A stretch of DNA of 64,000 bases, from contig NZ_JOAX01000026.1 of the NCBI RefSeq assembly GCF_000720485.1, forward strand, positions 1 through 64,000, in the 5' to 3' direction. Below are positions 27,293-34,435 of the stretch, in pieces (within the stretch, counting starts at the first letter, position 1; every line of letters begins with the position of its first letter). A model generated the notes under the pieces. The model was not told the DNA's origin. It saw only the letters and a program-made list of their open reading frames with translations, and did no database searches. A program made the position numbers and the translations under genes. The stretch is from Streptomyces ochraceiscleroticus (GTDB lineage: Bacteria; Actinomycetota; Actinomycetes; Streptomycetales; Streptomycetaceae).

Positions 27293-28468
27293 ATGTCCCT
27301 GGACCACCGCCTCCCTTCCGAACTGGAAGAACTGCGCACCACGGTCGAGGCGTTCGCGCACGACGTCGTCGCCCCGAAGATCGGCGAGTACTACGAGAAC
27401 CACCAGTTCCCGTACGAGATAGTCCGCGAGATGGGCCGGATGGGCCTCTTCGGGCTGCCGTTCCCCGAGGAGTACGGCGGGATGGGCGGCGACTATCTGG
27501 CGCTCGGCATCGCCCTGGAGGAGCTGGCGCGGGTCGACTCCTCGGTGGCGATCACCCTGGAGGCGGGCGTCTCGCTCGGCGCCATGCCGCTGTACCACTT
27601 CGGCACGGAGGAGCAGAAGCAGACCTGGCTGCCGAAGCTCTGCACGGGCGAGATGCTGGGCGCGTTCGGGCTGACCGAGCCGGAGGCCGGGTCCGACGCG
27701 GGCGGTACGAAGACCACGGCGCGGCTGGACGCGGCGACCGACGAGTGGGTGATCAACGGCAGCAAGTGCTTCATCACCAACTCGGGCACGGACATCACGG
27801 GCCTGGTGACGGTCACGGCCGTCACCGGCCACAAGGCTGCGTCTGATTCCTCCGGCGTCCGCCCGCTGATCTCCGCGATCATCGTGCCGTCCGGCACCCC
27901 CGGCTTCACGGTCGCGGCGCCGTACTCCAAGGTCGGCTGGAACGCCTCGGACACCCGGGAGCTCTCCTTCACCGACGTCCGCGTGCCGGCCGCGAACCTC
28001 CTCGGCGAGGAGGGCCGCGGCTACGCCCAGTTCCTGCGCATCCTGGACGAGGGCCGGATCGCCATCGCGGCGCTGGCCACGGGCCTCGCACAGGGCTGCG
28101 TGGACGAGTCGCTGCGGTACGCCAAGGAGCGGAAGTCCTTCGGGAAGCCGATCGGGGAGAACCAGGCCATCCAGTTCAAGCTCGCCGACATGGAGATGCG
28201 GGCCCACACCTCCCGGCTGGCCTGGCGCGACGCGGCCTCCCGCCTGGTGCACGGCGAGCGCTTCAAGAAGGAGGCCGCGCTGGCGAAGCTGTACTCCTCG
28301 GAGATCGCGGTCACCAACGCCCGCGAGGCCACCCAGATCCACGGCGGCTACGGCTTCATGAACGAGTACCCGGTCGCCCGCATGTGGCGCGACTCCAAGA
28401 TCCTGGAGATCGGCGAGGGCACGAGCGAGGTCCAGCGGATGCTGATCGCACGGGAGATGGGGCTGTGA
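27293..28468 (+). CDS. acyl-CoA dehydrogenase (short/branched-chain type)
   Basis: The 391-residue acyl-CoA dehydrogenase has FGLTEPEAGSDAGGTKTTA, NGSKCFITNSG, IHGGYGFMNEYPVARMWRD and the classical catalytic Glu375 in IGEGTSEVQ. It closes the carboxylase-lyase operon and should feed branched or short acyl-CoAs into it. From memory it corresponds to S. coelicolor acdH, linked to branched-chain amino acid catabolism. AAGGAG lies seven bases before the ATG. Its stop is 3 bp from the convergent GH20 stop. Confidence 0.93.
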   Translation: MSLDHRLPSELEELRTTVEAFAHDVVAPKIGEYYENHQFPYEIVREMGRMGLFGLPFPEEYGGMGGDYLALGIALEELARVDSSVAITLEAGVSLGAMPLYHFGTEEQKQTWLPKLCTGEMLGAFGLTEPEAGSDAGGTKTTARLDAATDEWVINGSKCFITNSGTDITGLVTVTAVTGHKAASDSSGVRPLISAIIVPSGTPGFTVAAPYSKVGWNASDTRELSFTDVRVPAANLLGEEGRGYAQFLRILDEGRIAIAALATGLAQGCVDESLRYAKERKSFGKPIGENQAIQFKLADMEMRAHTSRLAWRDAASRLVHGERFKKEAALAKLYSSEIAVTNAREATQIHGGYGFMNEYPVARMWRDSKILEIGEGTSEVQRMLIAREMGL

Positions 28469-28471
28469 CCA

Positions 28472-30067
28472 TCACCCCGTAGGCCACGGCACCTGCGGCG
28501 ACCGGTAGTAGTCGATGCCCATCGCGTCCCAGCGCGGCCCCTGGGATGCGAGCCGCACCTTGTAGGTGTCCCAGTCGTGCGTGCTCGCCGGGGACCAGCC
28601 CAGCTCCGCGATCCCCGGCAGCCGCGGGAAGGCCATGTACTCCACCTGGTCGCTCTCGGAGAGCGTCTCGGACCACATCGGGGCCTCGACGCCGAGGACG
28701 GAGCCGGCCGGGGCCCCCGCGAGGTACGCGCCCGGGTCCCAGTCGTACGAGCGCCGCGCCTCGACGTACCCGGCCCAGCTCAGCCCGAGCTCGGTGTCCT
28801 TGGTGTACTTCATGTCCAGGTAGGCCCGGTCGGCGGGCGAGAGGATCAGCCGCGTCCCCTTCTTCGCCGCCTCCGCCACCTGCGCCTTCTCGGCCGCGCC
28901 GGTCGCGTCGTAGCCCCAGTACTGCGCCACCGCGCCCTTGATCGGCGTCGCGCCGGTGAGCTGGTGCCAGCCGATCACCGTCTTGCCGTACTTCGCGACC
29001 ACCGGCTGCACCTTGTTCATGAAGGTGACGTAGTCCTCGTGGCTGGTGGAGTGCGCCTCGTCGCCGCCGATGTGGAGGTACGGGCCGGGGGTCATCGCCG
29101 CCAGCTCGCGGAGGACGTCGTCCACGAAGTCGTACGTCACCGGCTTGGGCACGCAGAAGGAGCTGAAGCCGACGTTCGTCCCGGTGTAGAGGGGTGGCGC
29201 GATGCCGTCGCAGTTCAGCTCGGCGTACGAGGCGAGGGCCGCGTTGGTGTGGCCCGGCATGTCGATCTCGGGGACGACGGTCAGGTAGCGGCTCTGCGCG
29301 TACCGGACGATCTCTTGGTAATCGGCCTTGGTGTAGTAGCCACCGGGACCGCCGCCGACCTGGGTGGAGCCGCCGTACGTCGTCAGCCGGGGCCAGGAGT
29401 CGATCGCGATGCGCCAGCCCTGGTCGTCGGAGAGGTGCAAATGCAGCTTGTTGATCTTGTAGAGGGCGAGCTGGTCGATGTACCGCTTGACCTTCTCCAC
29501 GGAGAAGAAGTGCCGCGAGACGTCCAGCATCGCGCCGCGGTAGGCGTAGCGCGGAGTGTCGGTGACCGTGCCGGCGGCGACCGTCCAGGGCCCGGGCTGC
29601 TTCGTGCGCCGCTCCGCCGCGGCGGGCAGCAACTGGCGCAGCGTCTGGACGCCGCGGAAGAGGCCGGCCGGGCGGCTCGCGCTCAGGGTGACCGCGCGGC
29701 CGGTGACGGTCAGCCGGTAACCCTCCTCCCCCAGCCCCTCGGCGCCGAGCCGGAGCACGATGCCGTCGCCGCCGCGGGTCGTCACGGGCAGCGGATACCC
29801 GGTCGACGGCCGCAGCACGTCCGCGAGGTAGCCGGCGACCCGCTTCGTCTCGCCGGTGGCGCCCGGGACCCGGATCGCCGTCCGGTCCGTGAGGCGGTAC
29901 GCGCCCTGGGCGGGCCGCACGGAGGCCGGGGCGGGGACGACGCGGTCGAGGGGCGCGGGGTCAGCGGCGGGCCGTCCGGCGGCGGGAGCGGGGCCCGCCG
30001 TGCTCAGACCGGCCGCGGCCACCAGGACGAGGGAACAGAGCAGTCTGCGTGGTCTCACAAGTGGCAC
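28472..30067 (-). CDS. secreted beta-N-acetylhexosaminidase (GH20)
   Basis: The 531-residue exported enzyme releases GlcNAc from chitin oligosaccharide ends. It has a signal peptide (RRLLCSLVLVAAAGLSTAGPAPA), a GH20b N-terminal domain and a GH20 barrel with HLHLSDDQGWRIAI and the catalytic Asp-Glu pair in HIGGDEAHST. The start is GTG at 30067, six bases after AAGGGA. Upstream are a minus-strand promoter (TTGACC-17-TACTTA) and two DasR-like sites, so induction by amino sugars is likely. The Streptomyces plicatus homologue is a structural model for GH20. Confidence 0.95.
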   Translation of the reverse strand: MPLVRPRRLLCSLVLVAAAGLSTAGPAPAAGRPAADPAPLDRVVPAPASVRPAQGAYRLTDRTAIRVPGATGETKRVAGYLADVLRPSTGYPLPVTTRGGDGIVLRLGAEGLGEEGYRLTVTGRAVTLSASRPAGLFRGVQTLRQLLPAAAERRTKQPGPWTVAAGTVTDTPRYAYRGAMLDVSRHFFSVEKVKRYIDQLALYKINKLHLHLSDDQGWRIAIDSWPRLTTYGGSTQVGGGPGGYYTKADYQEIVRYAQSRYLTVVPEIDMPGHTNAALASYAELNCDGIAPPLYTGTNVGFSSFCVPKPVTYDFVDDVLRELAAMTPGPYLHIGGDEAHSTSHEDYVTFMNKVQPVVAKYGKTVIGWHQLTGATPIKGAVAQYWGYDATGAAEKAQVAEAAKKGTRLILSPADRAYLDMKYTKDTELGLSWAGYVEARRSYDWDPGAYLAGAPAGSVLGVEAPMWSETLSESDQVEYMAFPRLPGIAELGWSPASTHDWDTYKVRLASQGPRWDAMGIDYYRSPQVPWPTG

Positions 30068-30133
30068 GAGTGATCCCTTCGGCGAGCTTCGCGCATGAGT
30101 CGTGCATGGCATGGAGCAACCGAACGCTCACCT

Positions 30134-30162
30134 TAAGTACCGTGTGCCCCACACGCGGTCAA
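30134..30162 (-). promoter_or_regulatory. promoter of the GH20 hexosaminidase gene
   Basis: The minus strand has TTGACC (30157-30162) and TACTTA (30134-30139) with a 17-bp spacer, 67 bp upstream of the GTG. The -35 overlaps the edge of DasR-like site 1, so repressor binding would exclude RNA polymerase. Confidence 0.6.
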
Positions 30163-30175
30163 GGTGTAGACCACA
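30160..30175. promoter_or_regulatory. DasR-responsive element (dre)-like site 1
   Basis: CAAGGTGTAGACCACA matches the core GGT-N-TAGACCA of the known DasR consensus (A[CG]TGGTCTAGACCA[CG]T). It overlaps the hexosaminidase -35. Confidence 0.7.
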
Positions 30176-30179
30176 GCCG

Positions 30180-30195
30180 AGTTATTGAGACCACT
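30180..30195. promoter_or_regulatory. DasR-like site 2 (one good half-site)
   Basis: AGTTATTGAGACCACT has a perfect right half (AGACCACT) and a poor left half. It lies 20 bp (about two turns) from site 1, so it may be a cooperative second site. Confidence 0.45.
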
Positions 30196-30268
30196 CACCC
30201 AGACACGCTACTGCCCGATATCGGGCAGATTTCTTGCGAAAAGCGCCGCGCTCCATGAGTATCGACGG

Positions 30269-30544
30269 GTGCTCGATCGCCGTCCGTCCCACGAGGACCT
30301 CGTAGAACACCTGGTACGCAGTACGCCGCTGCAGCGCGGCGAGGCCGTCCGGGTGATCCAGGACGTGCTCGCGTACTTCGATGAGACGGCCGAGACGTTC
30401 GTGCGCCGCAGACACCGCGAACTGCAGGCACAGGGCCTGCGCAACGACGCCATCTTCGAGCGGATCGCCCACGAGCTGCCGCACCGCGCCGTGGCCCCGC
30501 CCGAGCTCTCGATACGCCAGTTGCGCCGCCTCGTCTACGGCTGA
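30269..30544 (+). CDS. conserved hypothetical protein upstream of glmS
   Basis: About 91 residues from GTG 30269 (VLDRRPSHEDLVEHLVRSTPLQRGEAVRVIQDVLAYFDETAETFVRRRHRELQAQG...). It is all-helical and charged, with no recognised domain and no signal or membrane segment. The upstream in-frame extension to 30185 runs through the DasR-like site and looks non-coding. It ends 45 bp before glmS on the same strand, so it may be co-transcribed with it. I do not recognise the function; a small DNA- or protein-binding role is possible. Confidence 0.6.
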   Translation: MLDRRPSHEDLVEHLVRSTPLQRGEAVRVIQDVLAYFDETAETFVRRRHRELQAQGLRNDAIFERIAHELPHRAVAPPELSIRQLRRLVYG

Positions 30545-30589
30545 GACGCCGAGCACCTACGTACCGTCAATCCGGGAGGGTCACCCCAC

Positions 30590-32410
30590 ATGTGTGGAAT
30601 CGTCGGTTATATCGGCAAACGCGATGTCGCGCCGCTGCTCCTCGAGGGCCTGCAGCGCCTGGAGTACCGCGGCTACGACTCCGCCGGCATCGCCATCCAC
30701 GCCTCCGGCAAGACCGGCGGGCTGAAGACCGCCAAGGCCAAGGGCCGGGTGCGGGAGCTGGAGTCGCGCCTGCCGAAGCGCTTCGCCGGCACCACCGGCA
30801 TCGCCCACACCCGCTGGGCCACCCACGGCGCGCCCAACGACGAGAACGCCCACCCGCACGTGGACGCCGAGGGCAAGGTCGCCGTCGTCCACAACGGCAT
30901 CATCGACAACGCCGCCGAGCTGCGCGCCAAGCTGACCGCCGACGGCGTGGAGTTCGCCTCCGAGACCGACACCGAGGTCCTCGCGCACCTCATCGGCCGC
31001 TCGCAGGCCGAGAAGCTGGAGGAGAAGGTCCGCGAGGCGCTGCGGCACATCGAGGGCACGTACGGCATCGCCGTGCTGCACTCCGACTTCGCCGACCGCA
31101 TCGTCGTCGCGCGCAACGGCTCGCCGGTCGTGCTGGGCATCGGCGAGAAGGAGATGTTCGTCTCCTCCGACGTCGCCGCCCTCGTCTCGCACACCCGCCA
31201 GGTCGTCACCCTCGACGACGGCGAGATGGCCACCCTGAAGGCCGACGACTACCGCACGTACACCACCGAGGGCTCGCGCACGACGTCCTCCCCGGAGACC
31301 GTCGAGTACGCCGCCGAGTCCTACGACATGGGCGCGCACGACACGTACATGCACAAGGAGATCTCCGAGCAGGCGGACGCGGTGGACCGCGCGCTGCGCG
31401 GCCGGATCGACGACCGCTTCTCCACCGTGCACCTGGGCGGCCTCAACCTGGACGCGCGCGAGGCGCGCGGCGTCCGCCGGGTCAAGATCCTGGGCTGCGG
31501 CACCTCGTACCACGCGGGCCAGATCGGCGCACAGATGATCGAGGAGCTGGCCCGCATCCCCTCGGACGCCGAGCCGGCCTCCGAGTTCCGGTACCGCAAC
31601 CCGGTCGTGGACCCCGACACGCTGTACGTGGCGGTCTCGCAGTCCGGTGAGACCTACGACGTGCTCGCCGCCGTCCAGGAGCTCAAGCGCAAGGGCGCGC
31701 GGGTGCTGGGCCTGGTGAACGTCGTCGGCTCGGCGATCGCCCGGGAGACCGACGGCGGCATCTACGTGCACGCCGGCCCGGAGGTCTGCGTGGTCTCCAC
31801 CAAGTGCTTCACCAACATGGTGGTCTCCTTCGCGCTGCTCGCGCTGCACCTGGGCCGCATCCGCGACCTGTCCGTGGCGGACGGCAAGCGGATCATCGAC
31901 GGGCTGCGCCGGCTGCCGCAGCAGATCACCGAGATCCTGGCCGGCGAGGCGGAGATCAAGAAGCTCGCCGGACTGTATGCGGATGCGAAGTCGATGATGT
32001 TCATCGGGCGGGTCCGCGGCTATCCGGTGGCGCGCGAGGCATCCCTGAAGCTCAAGGAGGTCTCCTACATCCACGCCGAGGCGTACCCGGCCTCCGAGCT
32101 GAAGCACGGCCCGCTGGCACTCATCGAGCCGGCGATGCCGACCGTGGCGATCGTCCCGGACGACGACCTGCTGGAGAAGAACCGCGCGGCGCTGGAGGAG
32201 ATCAAGGCCCGCAGCGGCCGCATCCTCGCCGTCGCGCACCAGGAGCAGGAGAAGGCGGACCACACGATCGTGGTGCCGAAGAACGAGCCCGAGCTCGACC
32301 CCATCCTCATGGGCATCCCGCTCCAACTCCTCGCGTACCACACGGCCCTGTCCCTCGGCCGCGACATCGACAAGCCCCGCAACCTCGCCAAGTCGGTGAC
32401 GGTCGAGTAA
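30590..32410 (+). CDS. glmS: glutamine--fructose-6-phosphate aminotransferase (isomerizing)
   Basis: The 606-residue enzyme makes glucosamine-6-phosphate for the cell wall from fructose-6-phosphate and glutamine. The N-terminal Ntn glutaminase begins MCGIVGYIG with nucleophile Cys2. Two SIS isomerase domains follow (GCGTSYHAGQIGAQ, VAVSQSGETYDVLAA), and the C-terminal sugar-binding tail ends KPRNLAKSVTVE. GGGAGGG lies upstream of the ATG. From memory this is the second GlmS (glmS2-like) of Streptomyces. Its place beside a DasR-linked hexosaminidase ties it to amino-sugar balance. Confidence 0.95.
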   Translation: MCGIVGYIGKRDVAPLLLEGLQRLEYRGYDSAGIAIHASGKTGGLKTAKAKGRVRELESRLPKRFAGTTGIAHTRWATHGAPNDENAHPHVDAEGKVAVVHNGIIDNAAELRAKLTADGVEFASETDTEVLAHLIGRSQAEKLEEKVREALRHIEGTYGIAVLHSDFADRIVVARNGSPVVLGIGEKEMFVSSDVAALVSHTRQVVTLDDGEMATLKADDYRTYTTEGSRTTSSPETVEYAAESYDMGAHDTYMHKEISEQADAVDRALRGRIDDRFSTVHLGGLNLDAREARGVRRVKILGCGTSYHAGQIGAQMIEELARIPSDAEPASEFRYRNPVVDPDTLYVAVSQSGETYDVLAAVQELKRKGARVLGLVNVVGSAIARETDGGIYVHAGPEVCVVSTKCFTNMVVSFALLALHLGRIRDLSVADGKRIIDGLRRLPQQITEILAGEAEIKKLAGLYADAKSMMFIGRVRGYPVAREASLKLKEVSYIHAEAYPASELKHGPLALIEPAMPTVAIVPDDDLLEKNRAALEEIKARSGRILAVAHQEQEKADHTIVVPKNEPELDPILMGIPLQLLAYHTALSLGRDIDKPRNLAKSVTVE

Positions 32411-32458
32411 CCGCAAAAACATCGACCGGGCACCGCAACCATCAATTGAGGAACCACG

Positions 32459-32497
32459 ATGGCGAGCACCCGGTCCGCGAGAGCGGCGGCGGCTTAG
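32459..32497 (+). CDS. possible 12-residue leader peptide (MASTRSARAAAA)
   Basis: The mini-ORF has GAGGA six bases before its ATG, ideal spacing, and ends TAG. Ten bases later a 16-bp-stem hairpin begins. The order ribosome-binding site, short ORF, hairpin resembles an attenuator leader, but no gene follows on this strand before the convergent gene, so the role is unclear. It may be chance. Confidence 0.35.
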   Translation: MASTRSARAAAA

Positions 32498-32506
32498 CCG
32501 CAAAGA

Positions 32507-32559
32507 GATGAGGTGGGCCCCCGGCTCGCGCCACCATACGAACGGGGGTCCACCTCATC
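32507..32559. terminator. hairpin terminator downstream of glmS
   Basis: 32507-32522 pairs with 32544-32559 (16 bp with one G-T wobble, 21-base loop). A second 9-bp hairpin follows at 32562-32586. Together they probably end glmS transcription. Confidence 0.65.
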
Positions 32560-32795
32560 GGTGCCGGCGTCGCCCTAACGCCGGCAGTGATGCCGCCTTC
32601 CCGGGAACCGTCACACCCCGGGCGGCAGCACGCCGTGTGAAGGTTTGTACCCCTCACCGGCGCGCAACCCACCTCTACGAGTCAGTAGATTTGTCGACTA
32701 CTACCAGGGTATGACGCTCCGTCATGCCAAGGTGACGTCACACGGTGGACGGGGGATGAGGCCGGATACGTACGGAAGAGGAGGGCCGCCGGCCC

Positions 32796-33317
32796 TCACG
32801 GCACGACGATCACCGGTCGCTGCGCGCGCCGCGCCAGCCGCCCGGCGACCGAGCCGAAGATCCGCCCGACGATGCCGTGCGTCGAGCCGACCACGATCGC
32901 GTCGGCCGCGTACTCCCGGCCGACCTCCTCCAGTTCGTGGCAGATGTCGCCGCCGCGCTCGACCAGGATCCAGGAGAGCTCGGAGAGATGGTCCGCGCAG
33001 GCCAGCTCCAGCCCCAGGACCTCCGTGCGGTGGTCGGGGACGTCGACGAAGACCGGCGGCTCGCAGCCCGCCCACACCGTCGTCGGGAGCCGGTTGGCGA
33101 CATGCACGATGATCAGGCCCGAGCCGGAGCGCCGGGCCATGCCGATGGCGTAGGCCAGGGCCCGTTCACTGGACACCGAGCCGTCGAAGCCCACCACCAC
33201 ACCGTGCTGGAAGGCGGGGTCGCAGGAGTGGCGTGACTGTTCCGCCGCTTCGAGGTCCGCCATCGGATCGGCGACCTGCTTGCGGTCCGCGGGATCGGGG
33301 AATTCGTGACCGGCCAT
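32796..33317 (-). CDS. universal stress protein (UspA family)
   Basis: The 173-residue single-domain Usp protein has the nucleotide-binding signature GSTHGIVGRIFGSVAGRLARRAQRPVIVV at the C-terminus and VVVGFDGSVSSERALAYAIGMA at the start of the fold. An extra N-terminal stretch of about 30 charged residues precedes the domain. Usp proteins bind ATP and respond to stress or dormancy. The ATG at 33317 was chosen because upstream sequence does not look coding; the ribosome-binding site is weak. Confidence 0.88.
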   Translation of the reverse strand: MAGHEFPDPADRKQVADPMADLEAAEQSRHSCDPAFQHGVVVGFDGSVSSERALAYAIGMARRSGSGLIIVHVANRLPTTVWAGCEPPVFVDVPDHRTEVLGLELACADHLSELSWILVERGGDICHELEEVGREYAADAIVVGSTHGIVGRIFGSVAGRLARRAQRPVIVVP

Positions 33318-33760
33318 GAGTGTCTCGGCGAAGGGGAGCCCTCGTGCCCAGGGGCGGAGGGGAACGGCGATTGACTTGTTCGGGGAGTTGACTGAGCTGG
33401 GCGGAGAGCGGGGCGACGGCGATGGTTCAATGCCGAACAATACGGCCGGGAATCATCTTCCCAACCCCATACCCCAAGAGTACGGCGCCACTCCTCCCCT
33501 GCCCAGGGCCTCCGTAAACGGCGGTTGTCCCTTTTGACCGGACAGCGCCCCCGAACGTTCCCCGGAGCATGCCGGAGCGTCGCGCCGTTGGCAATGGCCC
33601 GCCGCCCTTACATACGGACGCCCCGGCTCCGATACGGACGCCTCTGTTCCGGTACGGCCGCCTCTGCTCCGTCCGTACCCCTCACGGTGACTCCCCGTGG
33701 CCGGCCGCGTTGTTCCAGTGGTCCGCGCGGTCGGCGTGGAGCCCTCGGAAGGAGACCCCC
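33318..33760. other. 443-bp intergenic region with tandem repeats
   Basis: No gene is visible. It separates the stress-protein start from the small membrane protein and contains a triplicated 20-bp repeat at 33612-33671. Promoters for both flanking genes should lie here; none is obvious. Confidence 0.55.
33612..33671. repeat. 20-bp tandem repeat, three units
   Basis: Units at 33612, 33632 and 33652 follow RTACGGMCGCCYCKGYTCCG, followed by a partial inverted copy (TCCGTACC). The 20-bp (two-turn) spacing would put any bound protein on one face of the helix. Confidence 0.75.
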
Positions 33761-34066
33761 TTGCCCGGTACGCCGCACCCGCCGACGGACCCCGTGAGCG
33801 ACGTCGTCCGCTGGGGCGCGTTCAGCTGCGCGCTGGTTCCGCTTGTCCTCCTCGTGTGCGGCTCGTCGCCCATCGGCGCCGTCGGTACCGCCATCGGCCT
33901 CGCGGCGGTCACCTGCGCCTGCCGGGCGCTGCTGCGGCAGTCGGAGCGGACTGCCGCCCGGCTGGCCGTCGAACGGGCCTCCGTGCACCGCGGACGGCAC
34001 GGCAGAACGGGCCTGGGGGCGCACCGGGGCGGACGTCACGGAGGGGGGCGCACGCCGGGGGATTGA
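33761..34066 (+). CDS. small membrane protein upstream of adpA
   Basis: A 101-residue product from TTG 33761, chosen because AAGGAG lies seven bases upstream. The middle (WGAFSCALVPLVLLVCGSSPIGAVGTAIGLAAVTCACRALL) forms one or two membrane helices; the C-terminal tail is Arg/Gly-rich and probably cytoplasmic. No known domain is seen. It precedes adpA by about 370 bp on the same strand. Confidence 0.6.
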   Translation: MPGTPHPPTDPVSDVVRWGAFSCALVPLVLLVCGSSPIGAVGTAIGLAAVTCACRALLRQSERTAARLAVERASVHRGRHGRTGLGAHRGGRHGGGRTPGD

Positions 34067-34435
34067 GGCGCTTCCGCGCGACTCCGGCGGTGCTCGCACG
34101 AGTGCCCGCGACCCTTTTCAGCCAAGTTCGACCCCCGTTACATCCCTTGGCAAAAGCGACCCGCAACCGGCCTTTGAACAGGCCGGAAAGGACCGCACGG
34201 CGTGGTTGTGCCCTACGACGGGCGGCCGGGGGCGGGACGCGCACTTCCCACCGAGGCCCACGAGTGGAACGCTTCGTGATCGAATGCTTCGCGCCAAGTT
34301 GCCATATCGACTTACCAGCAGGTGGTGAACTTGGCACTCCATCCTCACGGGACACAGTAGATTCGATCTTGGCAATCACGGCGGGGGAACAGTGCAGGAC
34401 CGAGAGGGCGAGACGACCGAGGGGGGCTTAGTGCC
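34067..34435. promoter_or_regulatory. long adpA upstream regulatory region
   Basis: This 369-bp stretch has no gene and is less GC-rich near 34270-34390. It contains several TGGCA/TTGCCA elements; minus-strand TGGCGCGAAG at 34287-34296 fits nine of ten positions of the reported AdpA consensus TGGCSNGWWY. AdpA autoregulation from here is plausible. A 7-bp hairpin (CCGGCCT-N6-AGGCCGG) lies at 34167-34186. Confidence 0.5.

Larger units (their letters stand above)
32411..32795. other. 385-bp gap after glmS with a mini-ORF and hairpins
   Basis: No conventional gene is visible. It holds a 12-codon ORF with a good ribosome-binding site, two hairpins and, near 32711-32740, an inverted repeat (ATGACG-CTC-CGTCAT) and TGACGTCA. 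The glmS transcript and the convergent stress-protein transcript both end here. Confidence 0.6.

Noticed and set aside
32508..33112. ORFs on the plus strand after glmS
   Set aside because: They run through hairpins and antisense to the stress protein, with no ribosome-binding site or domain.
34067..34435. Short ORFs in the adpA upstream region
   Set aside because: Composition is AT-richer and non-coding, and no start has a convincing ribosome-binding site.
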